Shown here: one piece after another, positions 26,929-34,983 of the stretch
Layout of the letters: every line of letters starts with the position of its first letter
How positions within the stretch are numbered: the stretch's first letter is position 1
From: Porphyromonadaceae bacterium COT-184 OH4590
GTDB lineage: Bacteria > Bacteroidota > Bacteroidia > Bacteroidales > Paludibacteraceae
NCBI GenBank assembly: GCA_000768855.1
Contig: JRAN01000004.1
Span: forward strand, 1-52,959
Length of the DNA: 52,959 nt
Direction of reading: 5' to 3'
Program-made: the position numbers and the translations under genes
Notes under the pieces: model-generated
The model's input: the letters and a program-made list of their open reading frames with translations, nothing else
What the model was told of the DNA's origin: nothing
The model's database searches: none

Positions 26929-27545
26929 CTGCTACAAAACAGTACGACCATAATGAGACAAAAAGAAAAATATGTGTCTATTCGGGGAGTTTCAATCCCA
27001 TACACAACGGACATATAGCCTTAGCCGAATATTTAATCGACTGTCGAATAGTTGATGAGGTGTGGGTAGTAATATCGCCACAGAATCCTTTGAAGCCTGC
27101 TAATGAACTTATAGACGACACTTTGAGGCTGAAAATGGCTAAAATGGCATTCGAAGGGAAATCGGGTATAAAGGTTTCGGACGTAGAGTTTTATCTTCCC
27201 AAACCGAACTATACCATTGATACTTTGAACTTTCTGCAATCTCAATATAGCAAATTGAATTTCTGTCTTCTAATAGGTGAGGATAATATTGCCTCGTTTC
27301 ATAAATGGAAAAATAGCGAAGAGATATTACAGAAATACCCTGTGATAGTCTATCCTCGACATACCGTCTACAACTCTCGGTATAATAAATCGTCGTATCG
27401 AAATATGCGATTTATTGATGCTCCTATAATAAATATCTCGTCTACCGATATCCGCAACAAGATAAAGCAAAATCTGTCTATATCGGGACTTTTGCCGGAG
27501 AGTGTGATAGACTTTATATATCAAAATCGGTTGTATGAGGCTTAA
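26925..27545 (+). CDS. nadD: Nicotinate-nucleotide adenylyltransferase
   Basis: NadD makes nicotinic acid adenine dinucleotide in NAD synthesis. The 206 residues include the nucleotidyltransferase motif GSFNPIHNGH (about residues 21-30), the substrate segment WVVISPQNPLK and the ISSTDIRNKI motif near the C-terminus. It has about ten extra N-terminal residues (TATKQYDHNE) before the core. The ATG at 26925 overlaps the yicC stop. Terminator structure after it is unclear; it converges on the leftward glycosyltransferase with only a 16-base gap. Confidence 0.95.
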   Translation: MTATKQYDHNETKRKICVYSGSFNPIHNGHIALAEYLIDCRIVDEVWVVISPQNPLKPANELIDDTLRLKMAKMAFEGKSGIKVSDVEFYLPKPNYTIDTLNFLQSQYSKLNFCLLIGEDNIASFHKWKNSEEILQKYPVIVYPRHTVYNSRYNKSSYRNMRFIDAPIINISSTDIRNKIKQNLSISGLLPESVIDFIYQNRLYEA

Positions 27546-27561
27546 TTGCCTGAATAGTCGA

Positions 27562-28569
27562 TTACAAGTCACTAAACTTTTTCTTTTTCAAAAAATAGTA
27601 TCTCCAAAGTAATAGTTTTTTATAAACTCCTGTGGGTTTGAGGGTTATAGTTTTTTTGATATTTTCTTCTCTATTCTTTACAAACAGATGTTTTGTTTTG
27701 GCAAAATCTCTACGGGCTTTCCATATACTTTTGGCATTATCTTTTTTGCCTTTTAACAGTAACTGTAAAGAGGCTAAATAGTCGAGCCAAAAGCGTATGA
27801 ATAGTACCTTTGGCAGCACATTGTGAGGCAAATTTTTGTACAGCAGTATAAGGTTGTTGCGAAAGTTGAGGTATGTTTTATGTGGGCTGTCTGCTCCCAA
27901 TACACCACTACCAACGTGATAAACACTAACTTCCGGATTACATACTATACGCTTACCTCTCGATTTTAGTCGCCAACAGAGGTCTATCTCTTCTTGATAT
28001 GCAAAAAACCGACTGTCCAAACCACCAACTTCAAAAAAATCCTTCGCTCTAATCATAAGACACGCTCCCGAAGCCCACATTACATCAATGATATTGTTGT
28101 ATTGTCCCAAATCTCTCTCTATGGTGTCAAATATACGCCCTCTACAAAAAGGATAGCCATATCTGTCGATAAAGCCGCCACAGGCACCGGCATATTCAAA
28201 CATATCGGGACGGTCGTAACTCAATATTTTGGGTTGTAGTGCTGTTACATCTATATTGCTATTAAGATAGGTCTCAAGTGTATATAGCCAATTGGGACTC
28301 ACTTGTATATCCGAATTGAGCAGGACAAAATACTCGTACTCCAACCGCTTCAAGGCTAAATTATAACCCTCTGCAAAACCATAGTTTTTGTCCAAAACAA
28401 TAAGCTCTATATTTGGGAATTGTTTGCGAACAAATTCCACAGAACCATCGGTAGAAGCATTGTCTGCTACTACAATATGCGCATTTCCCGAAAAACGTAT
28501 CACATCGGGCAAAAATTTTTCGAGAAAGTGCTTTCCGTTGAAGTTGAGTATTACTACTGCGGTTTTCAT
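27562..28569 (-). CDS. Family 2 glycosyltransferase
   Basis: The 335-residue protein has a GT2 domain like rhamnosyltransferases: TAVVILNFNGKHFL, VVADNASTDGS and the LLNSDIQVSPNW acidic motif. The C-terminal half (FFAYQEEIDLCWRLKSRG) has the usual acceptor-side EEIDLCWR motif. It lacks transmembrane helices, so it acts in the cytoplasm or peripherally. The donor and acceptor cannot be told. It follows a 111-residue acidic protein by 21 bases on the same strand; I expect the pair to be an operon. Confidence 0.9.
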   Translation of the reverse strand: MKTAVVILNFNGKHFLEKFLPDVIRFSGNAHIVVADNASTDGSVEFVRKQFPNIELIVLDKNYGFAEGYNLALKRLEYEYFVLLNSDIQVSPNWLYTLETYLNSNIDVTALQPKILSYDRPDMFEYAGACGGFIDRYGYPFCRGRIFDTIERDLGQYNNIIDVMWASGACLMIRAKDFFEVGGLDSRFFAYQEEIDLCWRLKSRGKRIVCNPEVSVYHVGSGVLGADSPHKTYLNFRNNLILLYKNLPHNVLPKVLFIRFWLDYLASLQLLLKGKKDNAKSIWKARRDFAKTKHLFVKNREENIKKTITLKPTGVYKKLLLWRYYFLKKKKFSDL

Positions 28570-28590
28570 TTTCGAATTAATATTTTTGCT

Positions 28591-28926
28591 TCACTCGTCG
28601 CTATCCGAATATACACCTATACTTAACCCATACTGATACTCTCCATCAAGAATCGACCGAATGTCATCTTCGGTAAGAGTTACCACCTTCTCTTTTTTTA
28701 CCATATTTGTTACAAAGTTCAGAATATCGTCTTCGGCTATCTCTGCCTCCTCTACGGTATCTTCCTCTATAAGTCCGTTTTGGTCATAATATTCGCAAAT
28801 AAGGTCTAGTACATACTGTATGGCATCTTCGTCTATGCGTTTTTTTTGCTCCTCATTTAGTAGGTTGTTAATAAATTGAATTGCCTGACTGTCGTCAAAC
28901 TCTATCAAATCTTTATCGTTTGTCAT
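28591..28926 (-). CDS. Small acidic conserved protein
   Basis: This 111-residue protein is strongly acidic (many Asp and Glu) and mostly helical by pattern: SQAIQFINNLLNEEQKKRIDEDAIQYVLDLICEY-type segments. No domain is recognised. It has a good -7 box (TACCTTTG leftward, 28956-28963) and precedes the GT2 gene. This pairing suggests a helper protein for the glycosyltransferase, which is only inference. Confidence 0.8.
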   Translation of the reverse strand: MTNDKDLIEFDDSQAIQFINNLLNEEQKKRIDEDAIQYVLDLICEYYDQNGLIEEDTVEEAEIAEDDILNFVTNMVKKEKVVTLTEDDIRSILDGEYQYGLSIGVYSDSDE

Positions 28927-28983
28927 ATTTGTATTTGGTTTTGAAAATTAAAGTTCAAAGGTAGATATATTTTTTACAATAAA

Positions 28984-29019
28984 AAAACAGTACCGCCTTT
29001 TTTGTGAGCAATACTGTTT
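28984..29019 (-). terminator. Terminator after the 29.0-kb lipoprotein gene
   Basis: The stem AAACAGTA / TACTGTTT with a 19-base loop is followed leftward by TTTTTTT. Confidence 0.65.
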
Positions 29020-29042
29020 CTGTCAGGCATTATATGAATTAT

Positions 29043-29705
29043 CTATTGCATATTTGGGCTATTGATATAACTAGAAATATACCATTTATATTTCTTATTA
29101 GTTGATGTAGATACTTTCAACGTAATGTTCTCAGGGTCTGAGGGGTTGTTTACTACAAAACTATAATATAGTAAATTATATCCCGATTTCAAGTTCAAAT
29201 CCATTATCATAGGCACACTAGTAGTTTCACCGGCAGGAGATAAACCTAATATAATCACCGGTTTATTGGTGTACATAAAATGGGGCGTACCCAAGTTAGG
29301 AGGGAAGTCATCATAGACATGTCCGAGTGTATATTTTACCTGTTTCCCGTTTTTGTAAAAATTCACACCAATTGTTGTAACTTTTGCAGTTGGGTCACTT
29401 ATAGTTACACCTTTGGGAATACCTCCTTTGACTTCACTAATTGTTGCAAGATAATTGTCGGCTATGGTTTGTGGGAAAGGCAGCGACCATTTACCGTTAT
29501 TAAAAGGCACTTTGCACAATGTGTGAGGCTCCTTGGTGGCATCCGTATAAAACTCTACTTCATCAATCAGTGCTGCATATTCGGCTCCATTTTCAACATT
29601 GATTATTATTGTAGAAATAGGAGGCTTAGTGTTTGGACCTTTGCAGGCAAATAACGCAATTATTATCAGTATGATAATAGAAAATTTTCCAAATGATTTT
29701 TTCAT
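29043..29705 (-). CDS. Putative lipoprotein of unknown function
   Basis: The 220-residue protein has a signal peptide with a lipobox (IALFACKG, Cys at about residue 21), then a beta-rich body (STIIINVENGAEYAALIDEVEFY, later LNLKSGYNLLYYSFV). No family is recognised. The exported part is rich in Thr, Ser and Asn, as in many Bacteroidetes surface lipoproteins. It appears to be a single-gene unit with its own terminator. Confidence 0.75.
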   Translation of the reverse strand: MKKSFGKFSIIILIIIALFACKGPNTKPPISTIIINVENGAEYAALIDEVEFYTDATKEPHTLCKVPFNNGKWSLPFPQTIADNYLATISEVKGGIPKGVTISDPTAKVTTIGVNFYKNGKQVKYTLGHVYDDFPPNLGTPHFMYTNKPVIILGLSPAGETTSVPMIMDLNLKSGYNLLYYSFVVNNPSDPENITLKVSTSTNKKYKWYISSYINSPNMQ

Positions 29706-29902
29706 AATTTTTTTATTAAATTATTATTTTTAATTAATTATTAAATCCGATTAAATTTACTTCTTTATTTAAGACGAAAAAAAGGTCGAAAATGTTGCAA
29801 TAAGTTTGTGAAAAAATAAAAATATTTTATATGATGTTTATTATCAGTGTTTTTAGTTAATATTTTGGTTACTACTGCTATTCGCACAATAATAAGGGAT
29901 AA

Positions 29903-29941
29903 AAAAACAACCGTTGAAAGTTTAGCAATACTTTCAACGGT
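29903..29941 (-). terminator. Second strong hairpin downstream of the alcohol dehydrogenase gene
   Basis: A perfect 11-bp stem ACCGTTGAAAG / CTTTCAACGGT with a 10-base loop, then TTGTTTTTTT leftward. Confidence 0.75.
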
Positions 29942-29988
29942 CAACAGCTTCAAAACCTTGTTAAGCATTCTGTCTTTTTTATGTAATA

Positions 29989-30021
29989 AAAAAATAGGGT
30001 GCTTCGTATACACCCTATTTT
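29989..30021 (-). terminator. Terminator after the alcohol dehydrogenase gene
   Basis: An 11-bp stem AAAATAGGGTG / CACCCTATTTT, then a U run leftward. Confidence 0.85.
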
Positions 30022-30045
30022 CAACATCATTTAATCTTAATATAA

Positions 30046-31104
30046 TTAAGATAAGTTCACCACAGGTTTTATCAAGTCTTTTGGTTTATTTTTCATCAAC
30101 AGTAAGGCAGATTCAAGGTCTTCAAATTTGTTGAATTTGTGTGTGAGCATAGGACTTACATCAAGTCTGCCGTACTTCATAAGACGAGCAAGAAACTCCA
30201 TGTTTTTGCGTCCTCCGGGCATCAATCCGCCCACTATACGAATATGTCCCATGCCAAGCCCCCAACCCACACGAGGAATATTGATAAACTCTCCGCTTCC
30301 GAGATAATTGACATTGGAGATAATGCCACCCGGCTTTATCATATTAACAGCCTGAGCAAAAGTGTCATTGTCGCCTCCTGCTATAATTACCTTATCTACA
30401 GGTTTGCCGCCCATTGCCTCTTTTACCTGAGCCACAATATCACCATCGCGATAGTTGATAATATCGGTGGCTCCATAAAACTTAGCCACATCCTGACATA
30501 TTTGACGCGACCCAACCGCAAACACACGCGAGGCTCCACGCAATACCGCACCGGCAACAGCCATAAGCCCTACCGGACCAATACCTATCACCACAACAAT
30601 ATCGCCATATTCGACCTCTGCCAGATTGGCTCCATGGAAACCTGTTGGCACCATATCGGAGAGCATAACAGCATTTTCTACATTAATCTCTTTGGGCAGA
30701 TGAGCCAAGTTGCCGTCAGCTTCATTTACATGAAAAAACTCTGCAAAAACGCCATCTTTTACATTCGAAAACTTCCAGCCGTTGAGCATACCATTTGAGT
30801 GCATTGAAAAACCTGCTTGCGACTCAACTGCTTGCCAATCGGGTGTGATAGCCGGAATAATTACTTTGTCGCCCGGCTTAAAGTCTTTTACCATACTGCC
30901 AACCTCCACTACTTCGGCACAAGCCTCGTGCCCAAGAATAAGGTTGTGGCGATCACCCAATGCATGCTCCCATACGGTATGAATGTCCGATGTACAAGGC
31001 GATATAGCTAACGGACGACATATAGCATCATTGGGACCGCAAATAGGTTTTGCCTTTTCGATAAAACCTACTTTATCCAAACCAATCATTGCAAATGCTT
31101 TCAT
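30046..31104 (-). CDS. NADP-dependent secondary alcohol dehydrogenase (TBADH type)
   Basis: This 352-residue zinc alcohol dehydrogenase aligns without gaps, as I recall the sequence, to the Thermoanaerobacter brockii enzyme, which interconverts 2-propanol and acetone and other secondary alcohols and ketones. The catalytic zinc ligands are all in place at the same numbers: Cys37, His59 and Asp150. The NADP-specific residues Gly198, Ser199, Arg200 and Tyr218 are also present. The near-full match in number and motif to a clostridial/archaeal type enzyme suggests horizontal transfer. The gene is alone with two terminators behind it. Confidence 0.93.
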   Translation of the reverse strand: MKAFAMIGLDKVGFIEKAKPICGPNDAICRPLAISPCTSDIHTVWEHALGDRHNLILGHEACAEVVEVGSMVKDFKPGDKVIIPAITPDWQAVESQAGFSMHSNGMLNGWKFSNVKDGVFAEFFHVNEADGNLAHLPKEINVENAVMLSDMVPTGFHGANLAEVEYGDIVVVIGIGPVGLMAVAGAVLRGASRVFAVGSRQICQDVAKFYGATDIINYRDGDIVAQVKEAMGGKPVDKVIIAGGDNDTFAQAVNMIKPGGIISNVNYLGSGEFINIPRVGWGLGMGHIRIVGGLMPGGRKNMEFLARLMKYGRLDVSPMLTHKFNKFEDLESALLLMKNKPKDLIKPVVNLS

Positions 31105-31151
31105 TGTTACAAATAAATTACGTGATTAATAAAAAAACTATTTAAAATCGT

Positions 31152-31664
31152 TTATTTCTTGCAACAAGCTTTTTCTTTAACTTCTTGTTTGTTGCAAGCT
31201 TTTTTGCCCTTATTTTGGTACGGCATAAGTTTGTCAAGTTTGTCGAAAAAAGCCTTTTTTTCGGCAATTGTCATACTTTCGTATTTCGACCATTCGGAAT
31301 ATAGTGAATCGATGCGCTTTTTTAGCTCAGCCTTTTTTGCTTGACAAGCAGCTTTTTCTTCTTCGGATTTGTTTTCGCAACCCTCTTTGTGTCCGTTACA
31401 ATATCCTTTTTTCTCCTCTTTATTAGCTTTACATTCAGCAAAACATTCGGAGCGTTTTGCCAAAAGCTGTTGTTGCTCTTCTGTTGTTAGTGAGTCAAAT
31501 TTAACCCATTGATTATCAAAATCTTGGTTGCTTTCGCAATTTTTACGGCACTCTGTGTTTTTCAGCGAATCTTGCTCGCCCTCATTGCCTTTAGTGTTTT
31601 TACTTCCACAAGACCATAGTGCTAATATAGCCACTAAACTTAACAATAAAATTGATTTATTCAT
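31152..31664 (-). CDS. Cysteine-rich lipoprotein with an internal repeat
   Basis: The 170-residue protein has a signal peptide and lipobox (LWSCG, Cys19). About ten further cysteines lie mostly in CxxxC-like spacing (CRKNC, CFAEC, CNGHKEGC) with a CC pair near the end. Two stretches are similar: WVKFDSLTTEEQQQLLAKR and WSKYESMTIAEKKAFFDKL, each a charged helix after a W-x-K/S-F/Y-x-S motif. This suggests duplication of a helical unit and a metal- or redox-active periplasmic protein. No family is recognised. A full promoter lies upstream. Confidence 0.75.
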   Translation of the reverse strand: MNKSILLLSLVAILALWSCGSKNTKGNEGEQDSLKNTECRKNCESNQDFDNQWVKFDSLTTEEQQQLLAKRSECFAECKANKEEKKGYCNGHKEGCENKSEEEKAACQAKKAELKKRIDSLYSEWSKYESMTIAEKKAFFDKLDKLMPYQNKGKKACNKQEVKEKACCKK

Positions 31665-31709
31665 AAAAAATTCTCTTTTTAATTAGTATTATTGGAAAAT
31701 TATATGGGA

Positions 31710-31741
31710 CAAAAATAATCAATTTTATTTAAAAAAACAAA
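31710..31741 (-). promoter_or_regulatory. Promoter of the cysteine-rich lipoprotein gene
   Basis: Leftward TTTG (31738-31741), 20 bases, TATTTTTG (31710-31717). Confidence 0.75.
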
Positions 31742-31853
31742 TGATTTTAATATTTTTTAGAAAAATAACTGTGAGAAATAGATTAATCGTATATTTTTAT
31801 CTATACAGTTTGTAAAGGTTGATTCAAAAATAAATGTAGAATAATAAAAAAAC

Positions 31854-31883
31854 AAAATAAGTTAACCACAAGTAACTTATTTT
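31854..31883 (-). terminator. Terminator of the tRNA-Pro pair
   Basis: The stem AAAATAAGTTA / TAACTTATTTT (31854-31864 with 31873-31883), then TTTTGTTTTTTT leftward. Confidence 0.75.
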
Positions 31884-31891
31884 GAGCATTG

Positions 31892-31964
31892 TCGGGGTGA
31901 CAAGACTCGAACCTGCGACCTCTACGTCCCGAACGTAACGCGCTACCAACTGCGCTACACCCCG
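31892..31964 (-). tRNA. tRNA-Pro(CGG)
   Basis: Read leftward it folds as a full cloverleaf: acceptor CGGGGTG/CACCCCG, D arm GCGC/GCGC, anticodon loop TTCGGGA giving CGG, T loop TTCGAGT. CCA is not encoded. It is the second tRNA of a two-gene unit. Confidence 0.93.
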
Positions 31965-31994
31965 ATTAAAATCAATAAATTAAAAAAACAAAAG

Positions 31995-32070
31995 TCGGGA
32001 TGACTGGATTCGAACCAGCGACCACACGCCCCCCAGACGTGTACTCTAAACCGGACTGAGCTACATCCCG
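31995..32070 (-). tRNA. tRNA-Pro(GGG)
   Basis: Read leftward: acceptor CGGGATG/CATCCCG, D arm GCTC/GAGT, anticodon loop CTGGGGG giving GGG, T loop TTCGAAT. CCA is not encoded. It is the first tRNA of the pair, 30 bases before tRNA-Pro(CGG). Confidence 0.93.
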
Positions 32071-32084
32071 AAAAAATCAGATTG

Positions 32085-32114
32085 CAAAGGTAATACTTTT
32101 TGTCGAATTACAAA
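32085..32114 (-). promoter_or_regulatory. Promoter of the tRNA-Pro pair
   Basis: Leftward TTTG (32111-32114), 18 bases, TACCTTTG (32085-32092). Confidence 0.75.
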
Positions 32115-32164
32115 AAAATATCTTTATGCAATATTATCAAAGACTTATTGTTTGTCAATCTGCC

Positions 32165-32731
32165 TCAAACAGTCATTATCTCTTTTTCTTTGGCAGCAAA
32201 AAGCTCTTCGAGACACTTAATATATTTATCGTGCTGTTTTTGTACTTCGGCTTCGGCGTCTTTTTCCATATCTTCGGGCATACCGTTTTTCAACTCTTTT
32301 TTAAGATGTTCGATAGCCTCTCTTCGTGCGTTTCGGATACTTATCTTGGCTTCTTCTACTGCACCTCCTGCTTGCTTTACAAGCTGTTTGCGACGCTCTT
32401 CGGTCAATGGCGGTATAGCCAAACGAATAATCTCACCATTATTAGCTGGAGTGATACCGACGTCAGATGCAAGTATGGCTTTTTCGATAACAGGGATAAG
32501 ATTTTTTTCCCAAGGCTGAATTGATATTGTTTTGGCATCGGGAGTGGTAACGGTAGAAACAGATGCCAAAGGAGTCATAGTGCCGTAATAATCAACCTTT
32601 ACACCATCAAGTATTTTTACATTAGCTTTGCCTGCACGTATATGTGCCAGAGTTTCGTCAAGATACTCCACAGTCGATTCCATATCTGCAACCGCACTAT
32701 CAATATACTTTTTCACTCGTTCGTCAAACAT
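32165..32731 (-). CDS. frr: Ribosome recycling factor
   Basis: With EF-G, this 188-residue protein splits post-termination ribosomes. Typical blocks are [38 protein letters not shown] and [18 protein letters not shown], and the long helical arms are evident. A TAATTTTG -7 box lies at 32802-32809 (minus strand). pyrH, which usually precedes frr in Bacteroidetes, is not here. Confidence 0.97.
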   Translation of the reverse strand: MFDERVKKYIDSAVADMESTVEYLDETLAHIRAGKANVKILDGVKVDYYGTMTPLASVSTVTTPDAKTISIQPWEKNLIPVIEKAILASDVGITPANNGEIIRLAIPPLTEERRKQLVKQAGGAVEEAKISIRNARREAIEHLKKELKNGMPEDMEKDAEAEVQKQHDKYIKCLEELFAAKEKEIMTV

Positions 32732-32911
32732 AATATTCTATTTTTTTATTATTAACTATTACTATATTGCTAAACAATCAATACGCTTGTTTTTTATTAT
32801 GCAAAATTAATTGATTTTTATAAAAATCAAAATTAATTTCTACTTTTAGTTAGATTATTTTTGAAAAATCAATAACTGAAATGATGTATATTACTGTATG
32901 TAACTAATTGT

Positions 32912-33838
32912 TTATGCCGTTACTATCATAGCTTTCTGCTGCGATATTCCAATCTCTACGATAGACCCGGAATTGAAATTTAGGAAATCGGCTTCGATAC
33001 CGTCACTGAAAATAAGACCGTTCGATGGCATAAGTGATTCGATTCTAAGTTTCAGTTCATTGTTTATTACTCCGGCTGTTAGTGAAACATCGGAGTACTT
33101 GCTCTTGAAAGGCTCTCGTACGATGAAAACAAGTCTGTTGTCTTCCCATTTCATATTCATTCTCAAACCCTTATTGCCTTTGTTGAATGTCTCATTTATG
33201 CCATTAGTCATATTTATCAGAGAGCTAAGCCAACCTGTCGAACCTGCTCCGGTGGAGACAATTATACCACTCGACGAATGTTGTTCTGTTTTTTCTTTGT
33301 GTGTGATTACATATCTCGCCGATACGTGTGAAGACGGACCAATAAATAAATCATTGAAAGCCAAAAGTCTTTGCCCGTTATTCATTTTTGCTTCTGCCAT
33401 TGTGACTTTCTTAAACGATGCTCTCTCTTCAATAGTGTTCAACAATCCTTTCTCGAAATTGTCAGGATTAAAAGGCAAAAGAAGCCCATCAAAACGTCCT
33501 ATATCAGGATTAATTGCTAAAATCGGTAGTCCGTTTACATATTTGGCTGTATTTGCGACCAATCCGTCTTGTCCTACAACAATAGCTATATCTTTTTCCG
33601 AAAACAAAAAGTTGGGCAGGTATTTCCGCTCTACAACTTTGTGTGTCAATCTGTTTGAAATAGTTTTCTGTACTTTTTCGAGCGAGCGTTTAAATGTGGA
33701 GTGCTCCAATTCGTAATCGGCAAAATTTCCTCCTGCGTGTTCGATATAGAATTTTGCCTGAGCCTTTGTATTGAACCGCTCTATTAATTGCTCAAGTCGA
33801 GTTTTGTTTACTATGATGATTGCATTTTCTATCGCCAT
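32912..33838 (-). CDS. Divergent NAD-kinase-fold protein paired with an SPFH protein
   Basis: The 308-residue protein has the ATP-NAD kinase superfamily motifs in altered form: VGQDG (residues 88-92, in place of GGDG, with the catalytic-type Asp91 kept), FNDLFIG (residues 161-167, the NE/D motif as ND), and STGAGSTGW (195-203, like the TGSTAY loop). It also has a C-terminal SDGIEADF near the family's DGQ segment. It may be a nucleotide or sugar kinase, or a ligand-binding relative; databases often call such proteins sugar kinase or NAD kinase. It follows the SPFH gene by 17 bases, in a two-gene operon. Confidence 0.82.
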   Translation of the reverse strand: MAIENAIIIVNKTRLEQLIERFNTKAQAKFYIEHAGGNFADYELEHSTFKRSLEKVQKTISNRLTHKVVERKYLPNFLFSEKDIAIVVGQDGLVANTAKYVNGLPILAINPDIGRFDGLLLPFNPDNFEKGLLNTIEERASFKKVTMAEAKMNNGQRLLAFNDLFIGPSSHVSARYVITHKEKTEQHSSSGIIVSTGAGSTGWLSSLINMTNGINETFNKGNKGLRMNMKWEDNRLVFIVREPFKSKYSDVSLTAGVINNELKLRIESLMPSNGLIFSDGIEADFLNFNSGSIVEIGISQQKAMIVTA

Positions 33839-33855
33839 TATCAGCCTTTTGCAAA

Positions 33856-34881
33856 TTATCGTTTGTTACCCTTCTGATTAGCAATAACTGTCTCCAGAAA
33901 ATCAGGAGTAATATTTAATGTTCCTATCTTTTCCGAATTTTCGGCTAACTCTCTAAAAGCAAAAGCAATATTGTCCAAGGCAGACATTTTATTTGAGTTT
34001 AGAGCCATCAGTGTCTTCCAATCTATTTCTTTGTATGGTTTAAGTGTTTTATCTAAAGTATAACCCTTCGAATCAGCAAGTTTTTTCTCATTTTCGACCT
34101 GCATTTCGATAAGTTTGGTCTTTTGCTCTTCGATTGAAACATCTGCCATTATTTTCATTTCTCTTAATTTCCGCTCGTTTTCGGCATCATTAATTTTGAT
34201 TTCGGCTTGCTTCTCGTTGATTTGTTTCTTTTTTTCCTGAACGGCTATTTCGGTATTTAGCTCACTCTCTTTTATTTTTCTTTCTTGTTCGACGGCAAAA
34301 TTTCTACGCTCATAGATCGCTTTGTCCGCCTCTTTCTGCAACGACTCTCTTGTCTCTGTCTCAAGAGCTTTTGCCATCTCAGGAGTAGCACTGACTGCCA
34401 AAACATCTACCCCCAATACTTCTACACCAAGTATTTTGGTAGAGTTCGAAGATTTTAGACCATCATTTATTTTTTCACTTATCAATTTTGCACTTCTTAA
34501 TGCCTCTTTTAGTGTCAATCCCTGAATAAATGAAGATGTTGATGTTTGAGCCTCATTATTTAAACGCTGATTTAGTTTTTCGAAATTATCTTCCTTATAA
34601 CGATGATTATTATTCAATGTAAAATCTAAAGAGTCTGCCAATTGTTTGGGATTTTCTATTTTATATGTAATCTGCCCCTGTATTGTAACAGTCTGAAAAT
34701 CTTTTGTTGCTTCATTGAAAATAAATTGAATATCTCTACTGCCAAGAGGAATAGCAGTAATAGAGGAAGTTGGCGAATAGTAATAAAAAGACAATCCTTT
34801 ACCTTCTCTTTTTATTGTACCATGCTTGTATTGCATAACATAAGTCATCGAGTCGAATTTGATAAATTTTATTCCAAACAT
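33856..34881 (-). CDS. SPFH/band-7 domain protein
   Basis: The 341-residue protein lacks a signal peptide or transmembrane helix. An SPFH domain occupies roughly residues 10-185 (ending GVEVLGVDVLAVSATPEMAKALE). A long charged coiled coil follows (about 185-275, repeats of EKKKQINEKQAEIKI type) and then a C-terminal region with SNKMSALDNIAFAFRELAEN. SPFH proteins such as stomatins and flotillins oligomerise on membranes as scaffolds. It has a full promoter and leads a two-gene unit with the NAD-kinase-like protein. The absence of a membrane anchor suggests a cytoplasmic or peripheral cage. Confidence 0.85.
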   Translation of the reverse strand: MFGIKFIKFDSMTYVMQYKHGTIKREGKGLSFYYYSPTSSITAIPLGSRDIQFIFNEATKDFQTVTIQGQITYKIENPKQLADSLDFTLNNNHRYKEDNFEKLNQRLNNEAQTSTSSFIQGLTLKEALRSAKLISEKINDGLKSSNSTKILGVEVLGVDVLAVSATPEMAKALETETRESLQKEADKAIYERRNFAVEQERKIKESELNTEIAVQEKKKQINEKQAEIKINDAENERKLREMKIMADVSIEEQKTKLIEMQVENEKKLADSKGYTLDKTLKPYKEIDWKTLMALNSNKMSALDNIAFAFRELAENSEKIGTLNITPDFLETVIANQKGNKR

Positions 34882-34930
34882 ATCTATCTGTTTTTAAAAT
34901 ACATTATATACTTCTTAAAATTCTTTTCGA

Positions 34931-34962
34931 CAAAGTTACAATATTTTTTTGCATACGACAAA
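34931..34962 (-). promoter_or_regulatory. Promoter of the SPFH-kinase operon
   Basis: Leftward TTTG (34959-34962), 20 bases, TAACTTTG (34931-34938). It gives the pair its own start, separate from the asd-truA-ybeY genes upstream. Confidence 0.78.
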
Positions 34963-34983
34963 TATATTGTATGGGGTTAGCAA

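Larger units (their letters stand above)
29706..30045. other. 340-base gap holding two tandem leftward terminators
   Basis: The gap holds the two hairpins listed separately. Between and beyond them a 67-codon leftward frame (29968-29765) starts MLNKVLKLLTVESIAKLSTV. The second hairpin would lie inside it, so it is left as a doubtful small membrane-protein frame or remnant. Nothing else is seen. Confidence 0.4.

Noticed and set aside
32973-33716. Long rightward frame of 247 codons opposite the NAD-kinase-like gene
   Set aside because: Antisense shadow; the leftward gene has the family motifs and sits in an operon.
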